A stretch of DNA of 64,000 bases, taken from Trichoplusia ni. Its lineage: Eukaryota > Arthropoda > Insecta > Lepidoptera > Noctuidae. Positions 25,182 through 36,998 of the stretch are shown one piece after another. The stretch is from NCBI RefSeq assembly GCF_003590095.1, contig NC_039500.1, positions 4,588,001-4,652,000 of the forward strand, in the 5' to 3' direction. Made by a program: the position numbers and the translations under genes. The notes under the pieces were generated by a model that searched no databases, had not been told where the DNA came from, and saw only the letters and a program-made list of their open reading frames with translations. Each line of letters begins with the position of its first letter. The stretch's first letter is position 1.

Positions 25182-28100
25182 TTACGGTGGTCGCAGGTCG
25201 TTTTGTCTTCGACGCACAAGCCGCCTGCGCCGCGACGGGTTGTCTGTAGTCACTTCCCGCTCGCGTTCAGCAGCTTCTTTTGCTGACATAACGGTTTCAC
25301 AATAGGTGGCAACCGCTAGCCACGCACTCTCTCTCCCGACCATGGCTGAGATGATAGCGGGTAGTGAGAGCGCTTGCCCGTCTAGATTTGCGACCAAGTC
25401 GCGTCTGTCATTTGCCCACGCTGGGCAGTCTAATAACGTGTGTTTCGCGTCATCTTCTGGGTTAGCACAGTGGTGACACCCTCCAGTTAATTCACGTCCG
25501 ATCCGACACAGGTACTTACCGAAACAGCCATGACCGGTCAGCACCTGTGTCAGTCGGTATGAGAGAACTCCGTGTCGCCGCTCCAGCCAGTCCCAGAAGA
25601 CGGGGCGGATAGCAGCTATAAGTTCGTGCCCAGCGGTAGGACTTCCTAAGCTATGCAGCCAGTCCGTCAAGGCTGCCCTACGAAGTTGTTCCCTTTGTTC
25701 CTTCAGCGACAAATCGCCGCCCCGAGCTTGGACCTGGCGCCATGTATAAAGCTGTGCCAGGACTCTAGCTTCATACTTCCAGGGCAGCGTCTGTGCGAGG
25801 AGTGTTGCTGCTTCCCCTGAGATTGTGCGATAGCCTCTTATAACTCTGACGGCCAGTGCGCGCTGTGGTTTCTGCAGAAGTGCAGCTTTGCGGACCGTCA
25901 GGTTATTTCCCCATATTGGTGCACCATATAGGGCCATGGATCGCACGATCCCGGTATATAGTTTTCTGCAGGTTATATTTGGGCCGCCAAGATTTGGAAG
26001 TAATCGGGATAGTGCCCCCGCTGTTCGGACAAGCTTGGGTGTTAGGGCTCTGAGATGGGGTCCAAAGTCCCATCTGCTGTCGAGAACTATTCCCAGGTAT
26101 TTTAGGGTAGTTTTGATCCCGATTCTTACTCCCCCGACCGTAATAAAGGAATCTGGAGGTGGAGCATTCCGCGGTCTGTAGAAACAAATGGCTTCAGATT
26201 TATGGAGAGCCACCTCCAGCCCCAACATTCGGATACGTGCGACGATCTGGGTGACCCCAGCCGTCGCCAAGATTGCAACGCTTCGGAAGTCACAAGCACT
26301 AGCAACGACGAGGGTGTCATCTGCGTAGCAGATGCACGTGACCCCCCGCAAGAGAGCACCGCGTAAAACCCAATTATATCCGATGTTCCACAGGACCGGA
26401 CCCAGTACTGATCCCTGTGGAACACCGCGCGATACGTCGTGCCGACCCCAGCCTTCCTGATTTGGGAAAATTACGGATCTCTCCGATAAATAGCTGCCGA
26501 GTAGACGTCGCAAGTAGCCGGGTACCCCGTGGTAAACAAGTGCCGCCTCAATACAGCACCAAGGGATCGAGTTGAATGCGTTAGCGATGTCCAAGGACAC
26601 CGCCAAAACAACCTCGCCGCGTGCAACTGCCTCCTGGGCCATGCTCTTCAGTTTAAAAACTGCATCTATTGTAGAGCGTCCACGCCGAAAACCGAACTGC
26701 TTGTCTTCTAGATCCGGCCCCACGTTTGTCAGGTGATGCACGAGGCGATCTGCTATGATTTTCTCAAAGACTTTTGCCACCTCGTCCAGCAACACGATGG
26801 GGCGATATGCTGATGGTGACTCGGCTGGACGCCCTTCCTTTCGTAGTAGGACCAGCTTTCCAGATTTCCAGATCTTGGGGAATTGACCCTGCTGCAGACA
26901 GGCTGAAAAGAGCCTCAGAAGGCGAGGACCTAACGTCTTTAAGGCTAACACTAGGGCTCTACCCGGAATGCCGTCTGGTCCGGGAGCTGTTTTCTTAACC
27001 CTGAGCCTATCGGATGCCGTCTGCAGTTCTTGTTCCGTAACCTCCGGACAACCTTCACCTGAATCGACTGCTGTTTGGGCAAGAGCGTCGTCTGCCATAG
27101 GTGGAGGAGTAAAATCAGCATCGGTTTCGGGGAACAGAGCAGATACAACCTCTCGGAGTAGCTGCGAACCCATGCCTAGTGTCAGTGGTGGAGTCCAAGG
27201 TCGAAGTTTACCTCTTACCATGCGGTATGGTGTTCCCCATGGGTCCCGATCTAAGATGGCTAGCAGCTCCTCACGCGCTCGGGCTTTCGCAACTTTTATC
27301 GTGAGCTGTAAAGTCTTCTTTGCGGTGGTGTAGCGGTTGTATAATTCAGCCTCTCGAACCGATGCGTCATCAGTGCGGCGACGCCTTCTACGGAATCTGG
27401 TGTACTGGTAACGCGCGTTGACACACGAGCGTCGCAATAAAGCAATCTCCTGTGTCCACCAGTGCACTTGTCGCTTTGTTGGTCCACGATGACGTATACG
27501 TGGCATCGCTGCGTCGCATAATTGCGTAAGCACATGCCGGAACTGCACCGCCTCGTTTTCTATGTCAATGACATCATTTTGAACCGGAGTAGCCCAATCC
27601 AGCACGACGGCAGCTTCTTCCAAAAGCTCACGATTAAGCTTCTTTGATGCCCATCGTGGACCATCGTTGACTCCTATTTTTTGCCGGCGGTTTCGAGAAG
27701 TGGATTCTTGGGCAGCGACGCTAAAACGGATATAAAGGTGGTCCGATAATGTCTCCGTCCCTTCCACGACCCTCCAGTTTGTTTTGCGCCGACTGATGAC
27801 AGGGCTTGCAAATGAAAGGTCAACAATGGAGCCACCATTATACCGCACGCATGTCTGCACACTACCCCGGTTGAGTAGAGCTAAGCCAAGTTCAAGGGCC
27901 CATTCCTCAACTAGCCTTCCCCTTGCGCTTGTGACTTGGGAACCCCACGCAGATGATTTTGCATTAAAATCCCCGGCGACTATAACGGGCTGAGATTGGT
28001 TGGCACCCAAAAATGACCCAATCCGACCAAGAAAATCTTCAAACTCTGCTAGTGATCTATTTGGTGAAAAATACACCCCTACAACTAACAGATCCCCTAT

Positions 28101-28330
28101 GTGGGCAGCGACAAAACCCCTGCCCCTTGAGATATTCCCCATTAATGGAGAACCCGAAGAGATTATAGCGACCAAACCTTCCTCGTCTCCTGCCCAGTTG
28201 TTCCTGGGTGGAACATAGTATGGTTCGGCCACAACAACAATGTTTATCAACCACTCTGCCATGCTATGCATCAGTAGGTCTTGCGCCCTGGCAGAATGGT
28301 TGATATTCGCTTGTAGTATTTTAACATCCA
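25182..28330 (-). CDS. LINE ORF2: endonuclease / reverse transcriptase
   Basis: About 1049 residues. The track's first codon is a GTG at 28334; I prefer the ATG at 28331-28329, which overlaps the ORF1 stop by one base (TGATG). The N-terminal APE-like endonuclease nicks the target. It shows QANINHS near the start, an AEPYY block with the catalytic Glu, GDFNAKSSAWGS near residue 120 and SDH near 196. The reverse transcriptase has GPDGIPG, FRRGRSTIDA, the catalytic SLDIANAFNS, GVPQGSVLGP and YADD near residue 669. A C-terminal CX2CX7HX4C-type zinc motif (CHHCANPEDDAKHTLLDC) lies at about 951-969. No RNase H domain is seen. The reading frame has no stops or frameshifts, so the protein looks intact. 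Confidence 0.95.
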
Positions 28331-30247
28331 TCACTGGGTGTTAGTATCCATTTCCTGCCTTCTACTGTCTGACGTCGGTACCTTTTTTTCTGACGTCCTC
28401 TTCTCTTTTGTGTTCTTAACATTAGCATTACAGGTCTTACTGCCGACTAAATGGTCAGCAGGTTGACCTTCCTTGTCACATACAGGGCAATGCGGAGGGG
28501 CTGAACATGCCTCTTTCTTGTGGCCGCGTTGACCACATTGGAAGCAACACCCAGCGAAATCAATCTCCGAGGAACAGCATACTCCCACATGGCCATCACA
28601 CAGGCATTTATAGCACCGCATAGGTCGCTCCTTTAGGAGCTTAACCTGCGCTGAGGACCATCCAACTTTAAGCCTCTTGTCCTTCTCTTTAACTAATATT
28701 AGTTTTGCCACTGCAGTAACTGGGCAGGAAGCGATTGCCGATCCCAGTCCGGTATGATCTCGGCGTATTACTCCCACCTTAACATCGGTGGGGGGGCAAC
28801 CTCCCTTCTTGGCGACAGCCGTTATAATCTCTTCTACGGTGACCGAGTCATCTAGGTCCAAGAGTCGAATTTCAGCACGTCTGGTCGGTCTAAAAATGCG
28901 GACATCTTCCGGCTTTAAAGTGGCCCTGAGCTTATCAGCCAGAGCATTTGCTTTTTCTCCACTAGCGGCTCCAGGAATTTCGAGCAAACGAGCGCCTGTA
29001 ACCGTAGTCTTGGGACGTACGCCACTGATTCCCAGCTCCTGCAGATTAATGTGCTTCTTAGCCTCCGTCATTAGGTCCGTATACGTTAATCCTTTTTTTA
29101 CAGCCTCTGGCTGCAAAGTAAGAATAACTGCCGTCGTGCTGGGTGCTTTAAGGCGCGCTCTCTCCTTTTCGTCTAACTTTTGATTACTCTTTATTTCTGT
29201 ACCCTTAGTCTGCCGCTTGCGTTTTCTCTCCACAATCTCCCACTTTTCCTCAGTATGCTTGAGTTCATTGGGGGAGGGTTTTTGTGGAGCTAAAAAGTCC
29301 TCGTTAGTCTGCAGGAGCGTTTGGGCTAATTTTGTCTGTGTCGTTTGAGTCGACGGAGTTATTTTCTCCGCCGTCTTGGAGGTCGATTGGTTCGCCTTTT
29401 TTGGCAATACCTTTGCCGCTTTTGAAGCATATGTTGCGGTGGCCTGCTGTGGCTCCTGCGCTGCCTTTGCATTTATGGACAAGGGAGGTCGCAGGATTTT
29501 TCCTTCTAAGAATGAGACTCGGGCTAAGACTTTGGCGATCTCATCTTTTAGTATAGTCACTAGCTCTGAGTCCTTGTTGGGCGGCAATCGTGCTTTCTCA
29601 AGCCTAAGGTTTGCCATCTCCTTCTTTATTTCCTTTACTTCGTCTCGTAAGGTGTTAGTCTGAGCTTTAAGCTGCTCATTTTCCTTCTGCAATCGGCTAG
29701 TCTCCTCGGTCGCCGACCGCTGGAGAAGCGCCTTTGTGACGTCTTCGATAAAGGCTGCCACGTCCTTTAAGGCTCTCTGACTTGTACCTTTTAGCCCCTT
29801 CGACACGGAATTTATAGAAGTCACGACTTCCTGGACTCTCTGCTCTATGTCACCGCCGGTCATCTGTTCAATGATCGATTTCGAAAGTGACGATCGAGAG
29901 AGCTTTGATCCTCTTTTCTTCAAGGCTATCTTCTCTTCCTCCGCAGATCCCTGCGGCATGACTAAGAATGAGGACCGCTTGGCACCGGTGCTCTCATTCC
30001 CATCAGAATGGCCCGCCTTTTGGCTTCTCCTTGGAGAAGACTCAATCGCTCCGGACTCGTCCCCACTCGATGCCCAAAAACTGGGCTCACCCTCTGCCTT
30101 GCGTTTCTTTGTCTGTCGCCAGTATTTAGTCGACAGACATTTCCGACTCCCACTCGATATGCTGAGCATATCCACCCCGTCCGATGAATCGGACACAACG
30201 TCATCGTCACCCACAACAATCTTTTTGTTTTTATATAAATCATCCAT
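28331..30247 (-). CDS. LINE ORF1: gag-like nucleic-acid-binding protein
   Basis: 638 residues starting at an ATG after the GC-rich 5' UTR. The N-terminal third is acidic and Ser-rich, then Lys/Arg-rich. A predicted coiled coil lies at about 180-225 (heptads of Leu, Glu and Lys). A mixed central region follows, and three zinc knuckles lie at about 545-607 (CYKCLCDGHVGVCC, CFQCGQRGHKKEAC and CPVC...H...C). Such proteins coat the element RNA. The stop TGA shares its last base with the ORF2 ATG, which points to coupled termination and reinitiation. Confidence 0.93.
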   Translation of the reverse strand: MDDLYKNKKIVVGDDDVVSDSSDGVDMLSISSGSRKCLSTKYWRQTKKRKAEGEPSFWASSGDESGAIESSPRRSQKAGHSDGNESTGAKRSSFLVMPQGSAEEEKIALKKRGSKLSRSSLSKSIIEQMTGGDIEQRVQEVVTSINSVSKGLKGTSQRALKDVAAFIEDVTKALLQRSATEETSRLQKENEQLKAQTNTLRDEVKEIKKEMANLRLEKARLPPNKDSELVTILKDEIAKVLARVSFLEGKILRPPLSINAKAAQEPQQATATYASKAAKVLPKKANQSTSKTAEKITPSTQTTQTKLAQTLLQTNEDFLAPQKPSPNELKHTEEKWEIVERKRKRQTKGTEIKSNQKLDEKERARLKAPSTTAVILTLQPEAVKKGLTYTDLMTEAKKHINLQELGISGVRPKTTVTGARLLEIPGAASGEKANALADKLRATLKPEDVRIFRPTRRAEIRLLDLDDSVTVEEIITAVAKKGGCPPTDVKVGVIRRDHTGLGSAIASCPVTAVAKLILVKEKDKRLKVGWSSAQVKLLKERPMRCYKCLCDGHVGVCCSSEIDFAGCCFQCGQRGHKKEACSAPPHCPVCDKEGQPADHLVGSKTCNANVKNTKEKRTSEKKVPTSDSRRQEMDTNTQ

Positions 30248-31017
30248 AGTGATCCCACGAGTACAGGAGAAATAAATGTCCTTCCCGGGCAGCGCTCCCT
30301 GTACCCGGGAAAAGCCTAGTGTTACCCTTCGAGGTGTCGGCTGGTACCTCGTCGGGGATTGGCACTAGTGACTGGATTCCCTCCAGCCATTCATCCCCTC
30401 GCCGTGCTTCGCAGCTTGGGATTAGAGGTTTTTTCAGAGGTTTCCTTCCTCGCGGCCCAACCGATTAAGGTAAGACCCCCGTTCCTCCGTAAGGTCCACC
30501 CGACCTATCGTTGGAGGTTTACGGGTTGGCCGGCGGTGACCTTAGTAAGGTCGTGACCGAAGGCAGGGTGAGTGCTCTTCGGACCCGCCGCCCCCTTCAC
30601 AGCAGCCCGCCCGCTGCCACTACCCGGACTATTTCCGAGGCGCCAGCGAGCCGCAATCTAAATCGATTGCCTTTCTCATGGCCGTCTGACTCTTAAAACA
30701 AGTGGTAGACTCCCCTCGGTTTTTGCAGGTGGTTTGCTCCACCGGACACAGAAAATGGAACTTGTGGGTAGGATTAGTTAGGGATAGAGCAATCTGCCCT
30801 TTAAGGATGGGAAGGAAGAAAAGGAAAGGAAGGAAGACACTGGCCGTTTGCCCGCCCCATGATGGGACGTAGCGGTACGCCCAAGACCCCCGGTTTTGGT
30901 TCGCGCCGGGTTAAACCCGGTACTGCACTATGCAGCATGCCCCTATCCACCACCTGGGGACGCGCCCGATAGCAGTCCAGGAACTGCCCCCGTGGGGATA
31001 ACTGTCCCACGGCGGGG
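30248..31017 (-). other. LINE 5' UTR / internal promoter region
   Basis: 770 bases of GC-rich non-coding DNA between the element's first base (CCCCCGCCGTGGGACAG on the minus strand) and the ORF1 ATG. Full-length LINEs carry an internal RNA polymerase II promoter in this region. I see no TATA box. Confidence 0.6.
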
Positions 31018-31030
31018 GGACCTCAGAGCT
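31018..31030. repeat. Target-site duplication, 5' side of the LINE
   Basis: Identical to 24835-24847. Confidence 0.9.
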
Positions 31031-31076
31031 AGCGACACCTTGAAACCGGTGCGTACGCCACTCGACCACGGAGGTC

Positions 31077-31976
31077 GTCATATTATATTTAAAACTGACT
31101 TTGAAAACGAAATCAGAAACCAATTTATCACCACAATTACGTATTAAACGATCTCGTTGTGGAACCAGTTCGATTGCGAGATGAGGTCACTCGAGGGACA
31201 GTCCGTCCAACAGTATTCAGCTAAGTACGTATGTTTGTTGGTCAACTCTTAGTTCACCCTGTTCGTTATCCACCGTTACTTAAGAGTCAATTATTTAGAA
31301 CATTCCTAAGTAACAACAGTGTATTAAAGTTTGAATAGTTAAACGTGTTATTATCTGAAAATCTAATGATAACGGTAAGAAATGGCAAGCGAGTTAATAA
31401 CTGAATAGTTGTGAATAGGGTGTTCTAGTGCATGTGAATTGTATGTCTGTGGAACCTCCCGCGACACAAGGATTAAATACCTTTGTGCAGGAGACTGAAT
31501 CAATCTGACTACAAAAGTCGATTGCAAAAACTTCATATACTCCTCAAGAAATCTAACAAGACAAGTGTAATAGGTCTCTACATCCTGTTTGGTTGTTTCA
31601 GCCGTTTTAGCGTGCTTGGTGATAACACTTTAGAGTTTGATAAAAGTGAAGTGAAGACAATGTGAAGTGTCACATTTCCTTTAATAATTTAAAAAATATA
31701 TTTTGTTGTTGAGTTGTGTGTATAATACTGTGCTATAAGTCAGAGATTTATTTCATTATAAATCTGGACGGTCGTTGTTCCAGTCACCGTCGGTTCCTAT
31801 GATGGCTGTGTCCCGATTTCGTTTAATTTAAAACAATAAAGAGTCCCGATTGAGCTCGGCCGCGCTCGGCCGTCTTCGTGCCACAGATTAGTGACGTCAT
31901 CGCGGATATCTGCACTTATACTCTCAGAACTTTGTTACACTTTTTATATGAACCCTAATAGACCAAGGAAGGAAAA
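31077..31976. other. Intergenic segment with SINE tail and GC-rich patch
   Basis: 31436-31485 (CCCGCGACACAAGGATTAAA) is an isolated 3' tail of SINE family 1. 31840-31915 is GC-rich, with repeated CTCGGCCG and a CRE-like GTGACGTCATCGCGG, so it may be regulatory. No gene is recognised. Confidence 0.4.
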
Positions 31977-32272
31977 TCTATGTATACTAATATATAAAGC
32001 TGAAGAATTTGTATGTTTGTTTGAACGCAGGAATTTTAATTTTTTATATTTAAAATAATTAAAATTATTAATTAAAATTTTCATCTCAGGAACTACTGGT
32101 TCAAGCCGAAAAAGGCCATTCACCGAGGAAGGTTTTAGGCTTATATATCATCACGTTGCGACTAATAGGAGCGAAGATACAATAGAAAAATATTCGTTTT
32201 CGAGGGATTCTATTCAAAAATTCCTAACTAATATCTTCTAACCACGCGGACAAAGTCGCGGGCAACAGCTAG
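31977..32272 (+). mobile_element. Non-autonomous Helitron
   Basis: Begins TCTATGTATACTAATATATA after an A and ends GGGCAACAGCTAG before a T. It is homologous to 21833-22085 but has a 4-base TGTA insertion near the 5' tip and an AT-rich internal expansion. Confidence 0.75.
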
Positions 32273-32624
32273 TTTTGGATATTTGAAAGGAAAATATGAC
32301 GAATATCTAATTGTGCAAGACTCAGTAGCTTTCATTGTTGTTTGCAAATTAATTTTGATAACAAGAGATAATGATGCCTCAAGTGTCAAATAATCTCTCT
32401 TATAGTAAACACTACTTACGTTAATTAACTGATCTAATAATTACTGTTTTATAATGACATTTAATCTGAAATCGTTGCGTTATGCTGTTGTTATCAAGCC
32501 ATGGTTCGAAGTTAAGGTATGTTGCTGCAAACAATCAATAATTAATCTCAAAGATACTGAATATTTAGCTATTTATGTAAAAACTACACTATAATTTTGG
32601 CAAAACAAACAAACTTTAGGAAAT

Positions 32625-32745
32625 GGCACAGAGCTCTTCCTATTTGGGGTTAAGGGGACGGTTGAGTTTTGAAAACCACGCCAGCTCACTGTGTATCTGT
32701 GAATCTAGGTTTCCTCACGATTTTTTATTTCACCTGTGTCAGTAG
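32625..32745 (-). mobile_element. LINE 3' fragment (antisense)
   Basis: TTTTGAAAACCACGCCAGCT, CTCACTG and GGTTTCCTCACGA are antisense to the 3' tail found at 19040-19215. Confidence 0.5.
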
Positions 32746-32765
32746 TGTCTTAGACACGTTTGTAA

Positions 32766-35240
32766 TTAATTAACAAAGTGCACTTTGTAATTAACAAAGT
32801 GCATATAATTTGAAAATTTAGATTGGTACCTATGCCTGCGTTGCATCGAACCTGCACCATCCATGCATACAACCTCAAGGCCACCACGACATTTTTTTGA
32901 GAGACACAATGCTGAGATCCCTTGCAGTAAGTTATAATAATTATACTTACCTAGGTAATGTTTGTAAGAAGTGTTCGATGAGACGGCGTTATCACGACTA
33001 TGGGAAACTATTTAATATTATCATAAGATTACATTATTAAAACAACAATTCCGTATTACAATAAGTAAGGATCGTGTTTTCTTTATAATATTGTCTGAGT
33101 TTTCTCAGTGAATGTTAATAATAGACTACATATTTATTACATGGCACTAAAGAACAGAATGTATAGAGATGACCGGTCTGAATACGTGATTACTCGAAAT
33201 GAAATGTTTAGCGGAATAATTTTATTTTAATGAAACCTAAACGTTACAAAATTATTGATTCAAATGGAGGAAATGTGACTCAATGTGTAGGGACTTGTAA
33301 TTAGCAATGTGATAATCTTAATATTAATTTAGACTATATTAATATACTGTTATTTGTCTGTAAGTCTCTCTAAGAATAAATAAATAAAAATATATAAATA
33401 AACCCGTTGAGATTGGATGTTCTTCTTTTTAGACATTTTTCTTAACTCGATTAGTTTTTTATTTGTCATCACGATTTAAACCTAAGTGCTGCTTTAATAT
33501 TGTAGACGGTATGCAAGGCCTTTAATAATAATACATAACATTCTTATACGTATTGGTGGACCCTGTGATATTCTATTTAATTACTTACTGATCTTTTGTA
33601 AATTCTTGATTGAAATTGTATTGCGAATATTATTTATTTGTACAATAACAGCTGTTGCCACTATTATTCTTCTATTGAAACACATGTTCACAGCAACCAC
33701 ATTTATATACGCGTATCGTTATCATTTATAAAAATATAAACAAATAATTATGTTAAGTATTTATCTCTACGCATAAATATTCTCACGTCTATAAAAACTA
33801 TGAAAGAATATGTCGTTAGAAAATTATGGTAGATATTATATAACCTAAGATTTTGTTTAAAACATGTAGATTTCTATAAAAATCTTAAAGAGACAATAAT
33901 TATTTTTTTATCCTTATGCGAACAGTGAACAGGTTTGGTTGTTACCTACAAGGATGTAAAGTCACATGAAAAAAAGTTGCACGAATCCAGCGCGTATGCC
34001 TAAAATATAGATTTTTTGGAAGGAAGAAAAACTGGGCTATGACGCAATATTTCCTACTGCAGCTCACATCACCTACTTATTAACAGATTACATTTATTTT
34101 ACTCTCAGAAGTGGCTCTAAAAGTCTTAATATTGTCATAACAAAACTTCTATAAAAAAGAGCATTAGAAAATTTAGTAGAGCGGTTATCTCATAGCCATG
34201 AACGAAAAAGTAGCATTAGTACTTGACTAATTTATACAAAATAGAACAAAGAATCATTTAATAGTATAATTAACTAAGTAGAGCCTTAATTACCTAGTTC
34301 AATAAATCGCATTTGGCCTCGTTATTAGCTCATGTCAGTTCATCGTGTATTTGGATGTAGTCTGCGCACGCGATGTTTAGTTAAACAAATACATTCACGA
34401 TACGCACGCGTTGCGGACTGTTACGATACAGTTACGTTGTTGCTGGTGCTCCTAGACCCTGGCTTAGGTTTAAACAGGAAAATTTGCATATATGCTATTT
34501 GTTGAAGAAAATGGATTATGACTCTACAAAGAGTACCCAAAAGACTATGTCTCATGAATCGTGATAGCTGGACAGTTGAAATGTTCACAGAATTTGTATT
34601 TCTGCTGCTGCTGTACAAACGAATACTAACAGTAGTGCAATAATAATTACCATTATAAAATATCCAACCGATTTGCCGAATTGAATGAATTTTTGGCCAA
34701 TTTGTATATATTATATGTATGTCGAGACTCCAACTCGCACTTGACCGTTTAACTTTTTAAATGTGACATTAATTCGGATATTAAAAATGAATTTACTTAG
34801 TAATATTTTATACGGTTTCGAATCAGTACCGATGGTAAAATGAAATATCTTAAGAAGCAGTCGAAGCAAACTGTATAAATCTAAAGAAAAATGATGAACG
34901 AAAATAAAATATCCTTATTGTATACACGATGCTTATGTCTTATTTACGTCAAATAGATTACTTGATAAATATAACATGAACGGATAAAGTTGTCCGTTCC
35001 TAAATCCAATAAAAACAAAAGAAAAGCGACTTAAAAAACTTCAATAACTTGTAAGGTAGAGTCAATTATCTCAGCGCTACATGTAAACAATGCAAGTACA
35101 CACAGCAACTAAAGTCCGTGAACATAATCAGATTTATGCAATACTGAAAGACAATCATAAGACTAAAACTATTTTTGGAGGGTTTTTTTCTTCTAGAAAC
35201 CAAAACTCTACAATATTGTTAATGTTTAGAAGTTAGACTG
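32766..35240. other. AT-rich intergenic DNA
   Basis: A short direct repeat TAATTAACAAAGTGCA, partly palindromic, occurs at about 32770-32805. Otherwise only AT-rich sequence and chance ORFs without domains. Confidence 0.4.
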
Positions 35241-35390
35241 TCTTTTTTTTTTTTTCTTTGAGTTCGACTCGCGATCCCGCCGCGTCTGCTCATGTTTAAG
35301 GACTCCGGTTGGGTCCGAAACTAGTCGGGCTACCCCGATAAATACGCGTGAGTAAACCGTTACATCATTTAATAATGTTAGACTGTCGTC
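35241..35390. mobile_element. Interspersed repeat fragment with poly-T
   Basis: A T-rich run is followed by TCTGCTCATGTTTAAGGACT, CCGGTTGGGTCCGAAACTAG and GTGAGTAAACCGTTACATCA. I recognise this as a common lepidopteran dispersed repeat, probably a LINE 3' region. A decayed relative is near 22460-22510. Confidence 0.5.
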
Positions 35391-36344
35391 TGAATTTGTT
35401 AATTTCGTTGTATTGACGTTACGTCTTTTATCGAAACTTGGGTTATATCATTATTATTTTAAGTTTAAGCACCTTTAAGGTATAAATTTAAGTTGCTACC
35501 CGCAGGAAAAATTGCAGGTGCTGGCGAACAAGAAATCCTTATCTATACACGCAGACTCTTTCCCCAGCAATGGGATGGTCCTATCTTGATATCTATCTTA
35601 TTTAATGTCTGTTATGTGTATGTTTGTATGTTCCGGTGTTGTATGTGCGCCGGCGACTCCGAGTTAGCTAACAGTGCAGTGTAAAGGTCACGTCGTAACC
35701 ACTCACTTATTTGGTGAGTTTCTATGAGTGCCTGCTGCCTTGTGTAATTCATCTTATATAACAACATTTACTATTGATGTGTATTTTGAAATGCATCGAC
35801 AAGCTTCGTGCTTCATTTTACAAGAATCGTAAATAGAGTAAAGTTATGGTGGAATATAAAATTGTTTTCTTGATGGCGGCATGTGTACCATAAATAACTA
35901 AAACCGATAAAGTTATATAAATCGCTTGTTCCGCCAAACAAAGGCTTTTAGCATAATCATATAAACAATGACCAGTTTCAGTAAAAAATAGTTATATGAA
36001 ATTAAAATGTGCAAATAATGGATTTGTATTAATTACATTTATGGTAATCTGACAAAATTTATAAGGTCGTAAGACAACAACGTATCCTTATCTGATGTAG
36101 CCAATCTACCTCTAGGTTCCCCTCTTAATTATGTAGTGATTACCGAAACAAAAGAACGCTCACAATAAAACTTTGTTTACTATCAAAATAACAAGACCAA
36201 TTATTTTGCAAGGACGCGAAAATATCTATATAAGCTACTAGTTTAGGTCATAATTCTTACATTCAAATACTTACAAGAGTATTCCAATCAAAGAGTTCGG
36301 CCTTGAGTCACAGAAAACTGTGTTTTAAACAAATGTTTGTCAAT

Positions 36345-36560
36345 ATTCACTCGCGATCGCGACAGGGAGCGTGACAGCTGACAGCTGAGGTAACGACCGC
36401 GTGCGGCGGGCGGCGGCGGCAGAGTGGCGCGGGCCGAGCGCGGGCTGTGCGCGGGCGCAGCGCACACAACTCGCCGCGGTTACGACACAACCACTCAAAC
36501 TCGTTATCTTTGCCACTTGATTGCACATGCAACCACACAGACACACAACTTCGCGGTACA
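36345..36560. promoter_or_regulatory. GC-rich promoter-like island
   Basis: A CpG-dense block (GCGGGCGGCGGCGGC, GGCGCGGGCCGAGCGCGGG, GCGCGGGCGCAGCGCA) in an AT-rich setting, with a repeated GACAGCTGACAGCTGA just before it. Both strands are open for about 100 codons, but the compositions look like GC-driven chance ORFs. It may be the promoter or 5' UTR of a gene whose exons I could not identify. Confidence 0.35.
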
Positions 36561-36998
36561 TCGCGAGCACCCGAGGGATGGAGATCATTATCTGACAAGT
36601 GTTTGACCTTGAACTGGTCAATATTTGGGAATCCCGATCGCCGATTGACGGTCAATTGATAAGATAACGATATCGCAACGTTTGATTAACTGTTCAGTTA
36701 TATTTATTACAACATCATCTAGCAGTGGATATACACGCCTATATCAAGCACTCCTCCAGCACACTTATGGTTACTGATGTCTTCCGTAGAAACAAATCAG
36801 GCGGCAGGTGCCTCGAAACCTCGAAACTCTTAACATAATATTTGGAGTCTGCAGCTAAGTACATTGTATACAAATAACACTTATTGAATTGTAGAGAGAA
36901 ACCTCGAAGTCTAAATTGTCTAATTCAAAAAGTCTCGGTACGGGAGGCGAGTGAAATTTCATTATTATGAAATTCCCTGTCTTATTATTCTGACATAC

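Larger units (their letters stand above)
24848..31017 (-). mobile_element. Full-length R1-clade non-LTR retrotransposon (LINE)
   Basis: A 6.17-kb element on the minus strand comprises a G/C-rich 5' UTR (31017-30248), ORF1 (30247-28331), ORF2 (28330-25182), a 3' UTR and an oligo-A tail (T run at 24848-24869 on the plus strand). Both ORFs are open over their full length. It is bounded by the 13-bp target-site duplication GGACCTCAGAGCT (24835-24847 and 31018-31030) inside a SINE. Three CCHC knuckles in ORF1, an APE-type endonuclease, the RT and a C-terminal CCHC in ORF2, and no RNase H, fit the R1 clade. Intact ORFs and perfect target-site duplications suggest recent insertion and possible activity. 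Confidence 0.93.
24665..31076 (-). mobile_element. tRNA-derived SINE (family 2), split by a LINE insertion
   Basis: The two parts, 24665-24847 and 31018-31076, together match the uninterrupted copy at about 41951-42182. On the minus strand the element begins TCCGTGGTCGAGTGGCG (A-box-like) and reaches GGTTTGATTCCCGG (B box). It continues with CGGGTCTGGGTGTTTGTGG and GTGATGTTGTCCGCATTTA, ending in an AAT/AAAT-type tail. The full-length LINE at 24848-31017 lies between the A and B boxes. Confidence 0.85.

Noticed and set aside
28788..29183. Plus-strand ORFs opposite LINE ORF1 and ORF2
   Set aside because: They are shadows of strongly supported coding frames on the other strand.
36340..36659. 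Overlapping ORFs of about 60-100 codons on both strands in the GC-rich island
   Set aside because: Open on both strands because of GC bias; no family resemblance and no convincing splice sites.
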